The translations under genes were made by a program, and so were the position numbers. The notes beneath the pieces are model-generated. The model ran no database searches, had not been told where the DNA came from, and saw nothing but the letters and a program-made list of their open reading frames with translations. A DNA stretch of 64,000 nt from JANQIO01 sp038746745 (GTDB lineage: Bacteria; Pseudomonadota; Gammaproteobacteria; Pseudomonadales; Halieaceae): NCBI GenBank assembly GCA_038746745.1, contig JBCDKJ010000007.1, forward strand, positions 22,195 to 86,194, read 5' to 3'. Positions 42,869 to 51,695 of the stretch are shown one piece after another (within the stretch, counting starts at the first letter, position 1; each line of letters opens with the position of its first letter).

Positions 42869-44269
42869 CTAGAGCCCAGCCGCGGTGATTTCCGCCTCCA
42901 GGTCCTGCATTGCCGCGGCGTAGACCTTGCTGATGAAGGACCGATAGCCTTTGTATCCTTCAGGGCCTTCTGCCCGGCCCAGTCTGACAATCACCATATC
43001 GCCCGATGGAATAACGTGCACCTTCTGACCGCCATAGCCACTCAGAGACAGAGTATCTTCAGGTAGCCCTGGCGCATGCGCCCGCTCCTCACCAAACTCT
43101 AGCCCTCGATTCAGCCAGAAACTATGCCGGTACTGACCGTTGGAACTGGGCAGTGGCGTTGCAAGCGCGTCGATAAAGTCAGCGGGCACGACCGGCTCGC
43201 CCTCGACCATGCCACGATCGAGAATAAGCTGGCCGATGCGTGCCCAGTTTCTCGCAGACGCAAAGACGAACGAGGCGGCCCAGAATGTGCCGCTATCATC
43301 GGTTACCAGTTCTATATCGCGAGCCCCGATTTTGCTAAACAGCGCTTGCTCAGCAAAGCCGGACACCGTCAGATTGTTCTCGTCGAGCGCAGCACGCAGG
43401 GATCGCGCCGCCAGATTGCTGTCCGCACCGGAGTAATACCAGCGCATCCCCGGCTCATAAGCGAGCTCCAGTCTCGCTGCAAAGCCGCCGAGATCACCAG
43501 ACGACAACATCTTGAAGTACTGCGTAGTCACACTGGTCTCGTAGTTTTCCTCAAAGTCCAGCCCGCTGGACATGTTCAGCAAATCGCGATTGGTAATGGC
43601 CTGTCGCGGATCGTCCTTGGGCCACTCTGGTGCTTGCACAGGGTTATCCATGATGGCGAGCCCCTGCATATCCGCCGCCGCCCACAACAGCGCGTTGATG
43701 GTCTTTGCCATGGACTGGCTCTGAAAACGGGTCTCTTCAGAATACGGCGCCACGTAGTGCTCAGCCACGATCCGACCTTGATGCAGTACCAGCGCCGCTC
43801 GATGATTGACGACCGTACCGAGTCCCTCACCGTCGCTGGCAAACTCGTCTTTGATCAGTGCATTCAATTGCGGGAACTGACTGGAGACATCCACCAGTGT
43901 GGGCACAGTCACCACGTCGGCAAACCTGTGTTCGGGTAGCGCTCGTCGCGCTGCGGTATCCGCGGCGCAACCATAGCCGCGTTTGTAGAACGACGCTGCA
44001 ATTTCGTTGCCAAACAGGTCCAGACTCACCGCCTGACGTTCGTCATCGAATCGCAGCTCTAGCCAGGAATAATCATCTCCCATCCCGTTAAAGTCATACT
44101 GCAGAACAAGGTCCTTCGGCTGGCGGCCGGTGTAGGTGATGTTGCACGCCGCGGAGACAATGATCGGCGGAAGGGCGACAGCACCCGGGCCAAACCATGC
44201 AGCGCCCAGTAGCAGCAACAGGCTCAGCAGGCCTGCCAGCGCAATGATTGCAGTTTTGATTGTGGGCAT
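42869..44269 (-). CDS. Serine hydrolase, SxxK type (6-aminohexanoate-dimer hydrolase-like)
   Basis: 466-aa membrane-anchored or exported protein with an N-terminal hydrophobic segment (about 5–26). The catalytic motif is Ser186-M-A-Lys189 with Tyr279-S-Gly281 as second motif. The fold and the extra N-terminal domain match the hydrolase at 23110. AAGGA lies about 9 nt before ATG 44269. It sits 16 bp after the M81 gene and its stop is 5 bp before the longest frame of the aminoacylase-like gene, so the three are co-transcribed. Likely cleaves amide or peptide bonds in the periplasm. Confidence 0.75.
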   Translation of the reverse strand: MPTIKTAIIALAGLLSLLLLLGAAWFGPGAVALPPIIVSAACNITYTGRQPKDLVLQYDFNGMGDDYSWLELRFDDERQAVSLDLFGNEIAASFYKRGYGCAADTAARRALPEHRFADVVTVPTLVDVSSQFPQLNALIKDEFASDGEGLGTVVNHRAALVLHQGRIVAEHYVAPYSEETRFQSQSMAKTINALLWAAADMQGLAIMDNPVQAPEWPKDDPRQAITNRDLLNMSSGLDFEENYETSVTTQYFKMLSSGDLGGFAARLELAYEPGMRWYYSGADSNLAARSLRAALDENNLTVSGFAEQALFSKIGARDIELVTDDSGTFWAASFVFASARNWARIGQLILDRGMVEGEPVVPADFIDALATPLPSSNGQYRHSFWLNRGLEFGEERAHAPGLPEDTLSLSGYGGQKVHVIPSGDMVIVRLGRAEGPEGYKGYRSFISKVYAAAMQDLEAEITAAGL

Positions 44270-44285
44270 ATGCGGGGTCCTTGTA

Positions 44286-45827
44286 TTAGTGCGCTCGCGG
44301 GGTAAACACGTCTACAGCGGGCACATAGTCAAAATTCGTATCCAGCGGAGCAATCGGGCGCGTGATGTTTTGCCAGGGGACCTGATCGAGTTCTGCCGTG
44401 GTCAGGCCCAGAGAATCGACCTCGAAGATGCAATCGGGAGGCACCCTATGCTGAAAACCCGCTCTGAAGTGACCGCGTGATTTGCCAACAATAAATCTGG
44501 CGGCGGATGCGTCCACGCCAAAGTGCGTAATGAAATCCTCTCCCAGCAGTTGTTGCTTTGCGGAAATCACAATGACCGTATTGCCAGCAAGCTCCAGAAC
44601 AGCACATGGACCCAAAGGCACGCGCGAGCCTGCGTACACACCGTATTCAGCGTCGTAGTCTCCCTCACCCACCCAGCGCACCGTTGCGCTGTGTTGCCAG
44701 GGCCTCGCAAATTCCGATAACGAGCCACGATTGAACTCCGCTACGATCTCGCGCCCCGTGCCAGCAGACTGGGCCTGTGCCACGAGTTCTCTATCTATAA
44801 AGGGCGCGAAAATGGCATTGGTAATGCCAGCGGCGCAGAATGCCTCCAGTAACCAAATCGTATTGCCGGTGCCACCGCCGCCGGGATTGTCAGCGATATC
44901 TGCGTAGATCAAGGGATTCGGCAGGCTTTCAACGGTAAGCGCATGTTGTACTGCCTCTTCAACCGACAGCGTCGCCCTGGTAAAACGCGGCCTCCAGGCC
45001 CAAACCTGATCGGCCAATGCGGTCAAGGACTTCCGAAGAGCAGAAGCTTCTTCTCCAAGCGCATACAGCCACAGGCCATTGTCGGGAGTGTCAGCGAACG
45101 AGAAACCTGACAGCAGCGATACCCCCAGGTAATCGCCCTGCGCGATACCCTCCTCTGCCCGTACCACCAGATCGCCCATCGGTTGGCCGCGCTCAGTTAA
45201 CTGAGACACCTGCGGGGTAAGAAATGGCACCCGTGTGGCCGCTTGCACAGGTCGCCAGCCAGACAGCATACGGTGCAGTAGCAAGGCGGCGTCTTCTGCT
45301 CTGGCCTCCGAATCCACGTGCGGATTGGTGCGCTGGGACACCAATGCATCACAAGCTTTAACCATAGCCGGAGTCAGGTTAGCGTGCAGGTCCAGGGTTG
45401 CGACTATAGGTACGTTATCCCCCACCACAGCTCGCACCGCACGAAAGTAATCGCCGTCCATATCGTGCAGCTCTGTAGTTCGTCCCGCACCGTGGGCGAC
45501 GATATAGACTGCGTCTACCGGCAGCGCTGCCCGCAGCCCTTTTAGCAACTCATCTTTTATGTCCAGATAAGTCTGATGATCAACGGAGCCTGTCGCCTGG
45601 CCATCGGCTATCAGAACAGGCACAGGCTCCCATTCACGCAGCCGCGACATAGCGGGGAAAAACCCCTGTTCGCCATAGGCACCCAGCCAATAGTCAATAA
45701 CACGCGCAGCGATAACGTCGTCGCCTTTCAGATAGGCGTAGTCATCGAAGGTGCCTCGATCGGCCACGGGCGCAAAGGCATTGGACTCTACTGCTATTCC
45801 AAGAATGGCTACCCGCGCCGCTGCCAT
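44286..45827 (-). CDS. M81-family metallopeptidase (MlrC-like)
   Basis: 513-aa putative zinc peptidase of the microcystinase C family. The N-terminal domain has AILGIAVESNAFAP, AHGAGRTTELHDMDGDY (111–127), DLHANLTPAM (146–155) and NPHVDSEARA (168–177). The C-terminal domain has YADIADNPGGGGTGNT. MlrC cleaves the linear peptides made during microcystin breakdown, notably at the Adda residue; other M81 members are uncharacterised. ATG 45827 is set by a strong AGGAGGG 7 nt upstream, which overlaps the stop of the transporter gene. A longer frame to 46046 is rejected. No signal peptide, so it probably acts in the cytoplasm on imported product. Confidence 0.85.
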   Translation of the reverse strand: MAAARVAILGIAVESNAFAPVADRGTFDDYAYLKGDDVIAARVIDYWLGAYGEQGFFPAMSRLREWEPVPVLIADGQATGSVDHQTYLDIKDELLKGLRAALPVDAVYIVAHGAGRTTELHDMDGDYFRAVRAVVGDNVPIVATLDLHANLTPAMVKACDALVSQRTNPHVDSEARAEDAALLLHRMLSGWRPVQAATRVPFLTPQVSQLTERGQPMGDLVVRAEEGIAQGDYLGVSLLSGFSFADTPDNGLWLYALGEEASALRKSLTALADQVWAWRPRFTRATLSVEEAVQHALTVESLPNPLIYADIADNPGGGGTGNTIWLLEAFCAAGITNAIFAPFIDRELVAQAQSAGTGREIVAEFNRGSLSEFARPWQHSATVRWVGEGDYDAEYGVYAGSRVPLGPCAVLELAGNTVIVISAKQQLLGEDFITHFGVDASAARFIVGKSRGHFRAGFQHRVPPDCIFEVDSLGLTTAELDQVPWQNITRPIAPLDTNFDYVPAVDVFTPRAH

Positions 45828-45841
45828 ATCTGCTATCCCTC

Positions 45842-47017
45842 CTAGCTCGCCAATGCCGCCAGCAGGCTGGCGATGCCGATGGGCAGGTATACGCCAACAA
45901 TGTATCCCGCAATACCCAGCAGAGCACCCACTGTAGTCAGTGAGGGTCGAAAGGCCGTCGCCGTTATAGAAGCCGACGTCGCGCCACCAATGTTCGCCGT
46001 GCTGCCCACAGCGAAGAAAAAGGCTGGCAGTCGCAGCCAGCGGCACACGCCCAACAATATGCTGACATGAATAGCCATTACCAGGATCCCTGCAACCAAA
46101 AAGACCGGCGCTTCGGTCACGGCACGCAAATCAGCCTGCGCACCGACGGAGGTGAATAACAGAAACATTGAAGCATAGGCGTACTCTGCGGCGCGATATT
46201 CCCTGGCGGCGCGACCTACGCTGCTACCCGACAGCAGCAAGCCGAGCGTCACGGTGATCAAGATAGCCCAGGTGGTCGCCGTAATAATGGGCGGTGAGCC
46301 AATCGCGGGCAGCGCTTCCCCGACCTGTCGTGCCAGGTAAGCAATGATTAAGGCGCCACCCAACATGATGCTGAGTGACAGCGTTGTCACCGAACGCGTT
46401 TGACCCTCACTTGCTCGCAGTGCGCCTTCGACCCGCTCAAGTATCGCGTCGTCCGCTTTAAGCCAGCGGTTGATGCGCCGCTGCTGTGCGCTTAAGGCCA
46501 CCACCAAGCCGAGCCAGGAATAGGCAATGATGGAGTCCACCACCACAATAAAGCCCACCAGCACCGGATCGGCATTCAGGCTCTGCTGCATCGCAACCAG
46601 ATTGGCGGAACCTCCAATCCAGGTGGCACTGAGTAAGGACAGGCCCTGCCATGCGTTGTCGGGCAGTGACGACTGCAACAACACGAACACAATCAGACAA
46701 CCAAGGCTGACTCCCAGTGCGCCTGCGGCCAGGGCCAGCAGAGCTTGCGGCCCCACGCTGCTGATGGCCTTCAAATCAGTGCTGAGAGTTAACAGGATCA
46801 GCGCGATAGGCAGCAGAAATTTCGCCATGGTCGAGTACAGCGGATGCTCTGCAGGAACTACGCCGGCGGTGGACAAAAACATGGGTACGAAATAGAGCCA
46901 GATAACCGGCGGGAAATAGTGGAAAAACCCGCGCAGCGGACGCAGCATCGACACCAGATAAACACCGACCAGCACGGCTACCAGTGTTATCAGCAGGGAT
47001 GCGGTATCGGTAATCAC
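45842..47017 (-). CDS. DUF819 (YjcL-like) integral membrane transporter candidate
   Basis: 391-aa inner-membrane protein with about ten hydrophobic segments. LLPIALILLTLSTDLKAI and a symmetrical second half (STANIGGATSASITATAF) are features of the DUF819 family, which has a two-fold inverted transporter-like fold. Function is unproven, but the place between an exported amidase and a cytoplasmic M81 peptidase fits uptake of a peptide or amino-acid product. GTG 47017 is the start and is 45 bp from the amidase stop. The stop overlaps the ribosome binding site of the M81 gene. Confidence 0.72.
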   Translation of the reverse strand: MITDTASLLITLVAVLVGVYLVSMLRPLRGFFHYFPPVIWLYFVPMFLSTAGVVPAEHPLYSTMAKFLLPIALILLTLSTDLKAISSVGPQALLALAAGALGVSLGCLIVFVLLQSSLPDNAWQGLSLLSATWIGGSANLVAMQQSLNADPVLVGFIVVVDSIIAYSWLGLVVALSAQQRRINRWLKADDAILERVEGALRASEGQTRSVTTLSLSIMLGGALIIAYLARQVGEALPAIGSPPIITATTWAILITVTLGLLLSGSSVGRAAREYRAAEYAYASMFLLFTSVGAQADLRAVTEAPVFLVAGILVMAIHVSILLGVCRWLRLPAFFFAVGSTANIGGATSASITATAFRPSLTTVGALLGIAGYIVGVYLPIGIASLLAALAS

Positions 47018-47062
47018 GCTTTTTAATCAGTGGTTCGTAGAGCTAGCGGCAGAGTAGGAACG

Positions 47063-48601
47063 TCAGTCAAAGTCGGCAGGCGGACGGCGGTGTTGCGTTG
47101 CTTGCTCAAAGCTGTAGCTGTAGCGAATCAAATCCTCTTCCGAGAAAAGCTGGCCAACAAAAGTCATACCGGCAGGCAGCGACCCGTCCACATAGCCGAT
47201 TGGTACGGTTATGGAAGGAAAGCCCGTCTTTGGGGAGAGCGCTGCGCTGTTGTTCCCCGAAGGGCTGTCCAGGTCGCCAATGCGCCGTGGGGGATAGCTC
47301 CAGGTAGGATAGATGATGGCATCAATCTCCGCTTTCTCCATGGCGTTGGTTACTGCGTCTCTGAACCAGCGGCTGAAACGATTGCTGTAGACATCGTTGC
47401 AGGGGAAGAAGCGATCATCCGGAGCGGTGTCTGACTCCAGTTTGGCGGCGAGACGTTGTTTAATGGAGGGGTCATAAGCACCCGCCTCCCAAATCTCCTG
47501 AATCGTTGCGTAAGGCGCTGCATCACCGAGGCTGTCGAAGTAGTTGTTGATGTCGTAAACAAATCGATCACAGCCCAATGGCGCCAGCCGCAGGTTGAAC
47601 AGGGAAATATCGAAGGGATCGACAATAGTCGCGCCCGCGGCTTCCAGGTCGGCGAGGGCAGCCTCCATCAAAGCCAGTATCTGAGGATCAGTAGTCTCTT
47701 CAATGAGATAGCGCCGGAATACCCCCAGCCGCGCTCCCTGCAGGCCGTCTTTATCCAAAGCATTGACGTACGACGCTGACAGTTTGCCCTGGGAGCGCTT
47801 GGTAATGGGATCCGCCGGATCGTAGCCCACGACCACCTCAAATACTCGCGCGGCATCTTCCACAGTGCGCGCCATTGGACCACCAATGTCGTTGCGCAGA
47901 TTGAGTGGAATAATGCCATCGCGACTGGTCGCGCCCATGGTGGAGCGAATGCCGACCAGAGCAGTATGGGACGAGGGGCCACGGATAGAGTTTCCCGTAT
48001 CAGTTCCCAAACCGACCATGGCAAGATTGGCTGCCACCGCCGCCGCCGTGCCGCCACTGGAGCCCGCAGGCACACGCTCAAGGTCGTAGGGATTACGTGT
48101 CGTTCCCGCGACTGAGCTTACCGTTACAACGGGACTGAACGCCCACTCTGCCATGTTGGTCTTGGCGAGGATGATCGCACCGGCTTCCCGCAGCTTCTTG
48201 ACCAGGAACGCATCGTCCGGCGGCACGCTGTCCTTGAGCGCAATCGACCCGCCAGTTGTCGGTAGATCGGCCGTGTCGAAATTGTCCTTGACCACCACTG
48301 GAATGCCGTGCAGAGGCCGGAGCGTGCCTGTGTTCGCGTACTCTTCGTCAAGCGCTTTTGCACGCTCCATTGCCTTCCCATTCACTACAATGATGGCGTT
48401 AAGTCCTGAAGCCTGGTCATAGCGCTCAATGCGTTGCAGGTAGGCAGTAACGAGTTGCTCCGCCGTTAAACGGCCCGCCGCCATTTCCGCGTGGGCTTCT
48501 GAAATGGTAGCTTCCAGGATGTCAAAGGCATCATCGGCTGTCGCAGAAAGCGACGTCAGAAAAAGACTCAGGAAGGCCACGAGGGACGCTGTGCGTAGCA
48601 T
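47063..48601 (-). CDS. Exported amidase of the amidase-signature family
   Basis: 512-aa periplasmic amidase with signal peptide residues 1–22 (LSATA). The Ser-cisSer-Lys triad is seen as Lys105 in PVVVKDN, Ser181 in GSSGG and nucleophile Ser205 in DTGNSIRGPSS, with the family spacing of 24 between the serines. It hydrolyses an amide, possibly a peptide C-terminal amide. GGAG precedes the ATG by about 7 nt. It is the first gene of a minus-strand operon (amidase, DUF819, M81, SxxK hydrolase, aminoacylase-like). A REP-like element lies only about 17 bp upstream of the start codon. Confidence 0.88.
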   Translation of the reverse strand: MLRTASLVAFLSLFLTSLSATADDAFDILEATISEAHAEMAAGRLTAEQLVTAYLQRIERYDQASGLNAIIVVNGKAMERAKALDEEYANTGTLRPLHGIPVVVKDNFDTADLPTTGGSIALKDSVPPDDAFLVKKLREAGAIILAKTNMAEWAFSPVVTVSSVAGTTRNPYDLERVPAGSSGGTAAAVAANLAMVGLGTDTGNSIRGPSSHTALVGIRSTMGATSRDGIIPLNLRNDIGGPMARTVEDAARVFEVVVGYDPADPITKRSQGKLSASYVNALDKDGLQGARLGVFRRYLIEETTDPQILALMEAALADLEAAGATIVDPFDISLFNLRLAPLGCDRFVYDINNYFDSLGDAAPYATIQEIWEAGAYDPSIKQRLAAKLESDTAPDDRFFPCNDVYSNRFSRWFRDAVTNAMEKAEIDAIIYPTWSYPPRRIGDLDSPSGNNSAALSPKTGFPSITVPIGYVDGSLPAGMTFVGQLFSEEDLIRYSYSFEQATQHRRPPADFD

Positions 48602-48617
48602 AGCTATTCTCCATAAC

Positions 48618-48636
48618 TGGGGTCAGAACTCTTTAT
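48618..48636 (-). repeat. REP-like element, degenerate copy
   Basis: GGGGTCAGAACTCTTTA, the reverse orientation of the repeat GGGTTCTGACCCCTTTA found repeatedly to the right. It lies in the leader of the amidase gene, about 17 bp before its start. Confidence 0.7.
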
Positions 48637-48697
48637 AAACCCTGCCCGTGCTGAAAGCGGTGTCTTGGCACGTTGTGCCCGTTTACTCCTGCCCTCG

Positions 48698-49171
48698 TTA
48701 ACCGACAGGCGCAAAAATCAGTAAGGGTATGCGTCGGACACCCTCAGTGCGGGCACGGTATTCCTTGTAATCGGGATACATCGCCTCCAGCTTAGGCCAC
48801 AGACTGCGCTCCTCTTCCTCTGAAGCCTCACGATGCGTGTATTCACGCTTGACGGAGCCGACCTGAATAGCCACTGTCTCTGCCGCCTTAACGTTGTGAT
48901 ACCAGACTGGCAGCTTCGACATTCCACCCTTGGAGGCTGTCATCACAATGGTGTCGTCCTGTTGTAAGTAGAGCAGTGGTACCTTGCGCGTCTTGCCGGA
49001 TTTTCTTCCCACCACGGTGAGGATGGCCACCCGCGAGCCAAGAAACGTATTCCAGACCCGCCCCCCGGTCAGCTCGTATACAAAAGTCTGCATGCGGCCG
49101 ACACGGTTGATCATCCAGGTGCCAAATCGCTCCTGTTTTGCGGTATAGGGTTTGATTTCGGGATTAGACAT
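48698..49171 (-). CDS. Nitroreductase/deazaflavin-dependent (DDN/DUF385) family protein
   Basis: 157-aa split-barrel flavin/deazaflavin-binding protein. GSRVAILTVVGRKSGKTRKV and LYLQQDDTIVMTASKGG are the typical cofactor-binding segments, followed by PVWYHNVKA. In Actinobacteria such proteins use coenzyme F420; in Proteobacteria the cofactor is usually unknown and may be FMN. It stands alone, 96 bp upstream of the amidase start, with a REP-like element between. Confidence 0.82.
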   Translation of the reverse strand: MSNPEIKPYTAKQERFGTWMINRVGRMQTFVYELTGGRVWNTFLGSRVAILTVVGRKSGKTRKVPLLYLQQDDTIVMTASKGGMSKLPVWYHNVKAAETVAIQVGSVKREYTHREASEEEERSLWPKLEAMYPDYKEYRARTEGVRRIPLLIFAPVG

Positions 49172-49235
49172 GCAAGGTTGGTCTCACTCCATTTCCGACA
49201 AGTCTACATTTACAAGGCGTAGACGCGAAGCATGA

Positions 49236-49257
49236 AAAGGGGTCGGAACCCATTTAA
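49236..49257 (-). repeat. REP-like element beside the RAYT gene
   Basis: AAAGGGGTCGGAACCCATTT, reverse orientation, 15 bp past the RAYT stop codon. GGGT-TCCG-ACCC forms the small palindrome of the repeat family. Confidence 0.85.
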
Positions 49258-49272
49258 GACTCAGTACTGCCC

Positions 49273-49965
49273 TCAGCGGTCCCGTTTTGGGGGGCGGCCT
49301 CGATACTCGTGCCCCACTCTGACGCCAAGTGCCGATTCAATCTGCTGCCGAAATCTCTGGTTGCCGTAAGGCGTGCCGGTCTGGGTGCAGGCCCGCACTT
49401 CAGCTATTTCATACTCTCCTGCGCTGCGAAAGAACATCTCTCGATAAGTAAGCATCCTCTGCTCGCACGCCATACCGAGAGAAAGATATGCAGCGTGGGG
49501 AGTAAGCAACAAATCACTTTTTCCGTCAGCATTGAAGTGAAAACTAGACCAAAGGTACTCAGATGGCCGAGCAACCATGCCGGCTCGCACCGGGTTCATT
49601 TCAATATATCGGTAGCATGAAAGAAGGTAACGCTCGGTTTGCACGGGGCAGGCCTTGAAACGCCCTTCCCACAGCGTACCCGTGCGACGGTATGTGAAGT
49701 TAACGTATGCGACATACTCACGGCCAAGCTGCTGCATCATTCGGCTCACGCCCGAACGGTCTGTTGGCGTAACCAGCAAATGAACGTGGTTGGTCATCAA
49801 CACATACGCATGAATCGAGACGCCGAACTTTGTCGCCGCTCCCCCCAACGACTCTAAATAGACCTGATAATCAGATTCATCGAAGAACACCACACCACGA
49901 TTGTTACCTCGCTGGATCAAATGAGCGGCACATCCAGGCACAAAGAAACGTGGTTTTCGCGGCAT
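49273..49965 (-). CDS. REP-associated tyrosine transposase (RAYT, Y1/HUH family)
   Basis: 230-aa single-strand DNA transposase of the TnpA-REP type. It has the HUH metal motif His60-V-His62 in LMTNHVHLLV and the tyrosine region RYLLSCYRYIEMNPVRAG, with catalytic Tyr118 or Tyr120. Start MPRKPRFF is the standard RAYT N-terminus, so ATG 49965 is chosen over 49977. RAYTs process REP palindromes. The gene is bracketed by REP-like elements in opposite orientation (49236–49257 and from 50085), and many more copies lie to the right. Confidence 0.92.
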   Translation of the reverse strand: MPRKPRFFVPGCAAHLIQRGNNRGVVFFDESDYQVYLESLGGAATKFGVSIHAYVLMTNHVHLLVTPTDRSGVSRMMQQLGREYVAYVNFTYRRTGTLWEGRFKACPVQTERYLLSCYRYIEMNPVRAGMVARPSEYLWSSFHFNADGKSDLLLTPHAAYLSLGMACEQRMLTYREMFFRSAGEYEIAEVRACTQTGTPYGNQRFRQQIESALGVRVGHEYRGRPPKRDR

Positions 49966-49993
49966 CTCACCCGCCATCCTTGGCTTAGTGGGT

Positions 49994-50272
49994 AGATAGT
50001 ACTAAAGCAGGCGCTGTCAATGACGGCCAGAGTCTGGAGATTCACCTCATTTGTGCGCCAAATAACGCCTAGATAGAACGATGAAGGAAAAGAGTTCGGA
50101 CCCATTCAGTCTAAAGGAATGCAGGAAATGGGTTCTGACCCGTTTAATTTAGACAGATAGTACTAAAGTAGGCGCGGCCAAAGACGTCCAGGGTCTAGAC
50201 ATTCACTTCATTTGTGCGCCAAATAACGATTGGGACACTCGCTGAAGGAAATGGGTTCCGACCCCTTTAATC
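49994..50272. repeat. Imperfect tandem duplication (period 161 bp) carrying REP-like elements
   Basis: Two copies (about 49994–50150 and 50155–50272) share AGATAGTACTAAAG, then ATTCACNTCATTTGTGCGCC and AAATAACG, and each contains a forward REP-like element. Individual REP copies are at 50085–50110, 50124–50148 and 50247–50272. The duplication is directly upstream of the RAYT gene and fills the gap to the next gene. No coding potential is seen in it. Confidence 0.8.
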
Positions 50273-50914
50273 CTAAGCGCCAACTCGGCCGAACTTCGCG
50301 TTGCCCGCGATCCGCTCTATGCAGTTCTCAATCAATACGTACGCCCTAGCGGCATCTTCCCTTATGTTTGGAACGAGCATATCTATCTGCCGCGCAGATG
50401 AATGCCACTCGGGTGTAGGCGTTGCATTTCGGGGCGCATCCTCGACGATGTCGTAAGCTTCAAAAGCGGTTTCCTGCGTTGAGCGCAGGTTACCAATGGC
50501 CGGTTCAGTATCTGAGCACCGTGCAACAAGCTGATCTGAAAGGGCCATGAGTTTCGGACGTAACTCAGTCTCATAGCGTAACTGATTCTTGCCTTTGGTC
50601 TGCGCGTTATAATCCTGATGTTTGAAGTACACATCGTTGAACGCCGATTCCAGCGCTACTGAATACGCATAGGCGGTGTACATGAACTCGCCAGCGAGCG
50701 TTTCGAGTGCTTGCGCCTCAACTTCAAGGCGATTCAGTCTGAACTTGTCACTAGCAAATTCCTGTTGGAGCGCCCTATTGCTCTCGGCTAGCTTTGACTG
50801 GACCCGTTGATCAATTAGTACGGCAGAAATAGCTCCGACGGATGCGATGACAAGTCCAACAACGCATTTACTGACCAAATCCATTCGCCATTTTTTGGCA
50901 TCATCCCAGTCCAT
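50273..50914 (-). CDS. Hypothetical membrane-anchored protein
   Basis: 213-aa protein with one N-terminal TM (about 14–34) and a long helical, probably coiled-coil part that faces the periplasm or cytoplasm (QSKLAESNRALQQEFASDK). No family recognised. GAGGG precedes the ATG at about 10 nt. The stop codon abuts a REP-like element and another pair lies upstream (50985–51040), so the gene is isolated between repeats. Confidence 0.65.
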   Translation of the reverse strand: MDWDDAKKWRMDLVSKCVVGLVIASVGAISAVLIDQRVQSKLAESNRALQQEFASDKFRLNRLEVEAQALETLAGEFMYTAYAYSVALESAFNDVYFKHQDYNAQTKGKNQLRYETELRPKLMALSDQLVARCSDTEPAIGNLRSTQETAFEAYDIVEDAPRNATPTPEWHSSARQIDMLVPNIREDAARAYVLIENCIERIAGNAKFGRVGA

Positions 50915-50984
50915 AACTTAAGCACCCTCGCTTCCGCGGTCTTGGTTGTTATCCCTATTAGCCTCTGCGGGAGGCCTACGGTAC

Positions 50985-51040
50985 GGGAAATGGGTTCTGA
51001 CCCCTTTAATCCCTCAGGGAAATGGGTTCTGACCCCTTTA
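50985..51040 (+). repeat. Pair of tandem REP-like elements
   Basis: Two nearly identical copies of GGGTTCTGACCCCTTTA, each preceded by GGGAAAT, at 50985–51010 and 51016–51040. They separate the two small membrane-protein genes. Confidence 0.9.
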
Positions 51041-51042
51041 CT

Positions 51043-51651
51043 TCAATCCCTCTTCCTGATTATCCACGTTCGATCACCATCGTATGCGGAGTTTCTATCT
51101 CCGCCTATACGGACGGAATAGTTCAAATGCCGAACAAACTCACCAGGAAAGTTTGAAGCCTCAAGCCGTATCTGCTCGTCTTTATAGATCGCTGCTTTGC
51201 GCACTTCGTTTGTCCGTTCCTCCAGTTTCCGGATGCGAGCATCCAACTTCTTGGCTAGAAGCTCTTCTACGTTTTGTTCTGAAGTAACAACATCCGCGAC
51301 TTCTTGAACCAAGTCGTCTGACTTCTGAAAAGCTTCCGCGAGTGTTATCTTGGCTCTGATTTCCTCAGCCTCAATGGCTAATGCTCGCGCCTCATTGAGC
51401 AGTCTATCCACTTCATCCGCTGAATATCTGGCTTCTTCCCTCGCCTGCGTCACGTCTTTTACAACGGCCAGAATAAAGTCTTGGGCCTCAGAATATGCAT
51501 TATTGCGGGCGTGTTGCATTGCTACCTCGACTATCATGAAGCCCGTTATGCCGCCGAAAGCAGCAACAACGAAGCTTGGCAATGCTACGATTTTGAATAA
51601 ATAGGAGCGAATCGCAGCTCTCGCGCCTACAGTTAGCTCTACATTGGACAT
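51043..51651 (-). CDS. Hypothetical membrane-anchored coiled-coil protein
   Basis: 202-aa protein. One TM (about 20–40, FVVAAFGGITGFMIVEVAM) is followed by long coiled-coil heptads (EEARYSADEVDRLLNEARAL, EELLAKKLDARIRKLEERTN). No family recognised. ATG 51651 is chosen, since TGGGGGG lies 7 nt before it. A longer frame to 51762 begins inside REP copies (MGQNPSPYTLIR) and is an artefact. Confidence 0.65.
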   Translation of the reverse strand: MSNVELTVGARAAIRSYLFKIVALPSFVVAAFGGITGFMIVEVAMQHARNNAYSEAQDFILAVVKDVTQAREEARYSADEVDRLLNEARALAIEAEEIRAKITLAEAFQKSDDLVQEVADVVTSEQNVEELLAKKLDARIRKLEERTNEVRKAAIYKDEQIRLEASNFPGEFVRHLNYSVRIGGDRNSAYDGDRTWIIRKRD

Positions 51652-51695
51652 AGACAGCCCCCCATCAACCATCAGCTCATTTTTGAAAATTATGA

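Noticed and set aside
44286..46046. Long form of the M81 gene starting at 46046
   Set aside because: The extra 73 residues overlap the transporter gene and show no homology; AGGAGGG sets the start at 45827.
50860..50990. Second attC-like site before the 213-aa protein
   Set aside because: GGATAAC and GTTATGG fail the core rules and the arms do not pair well.
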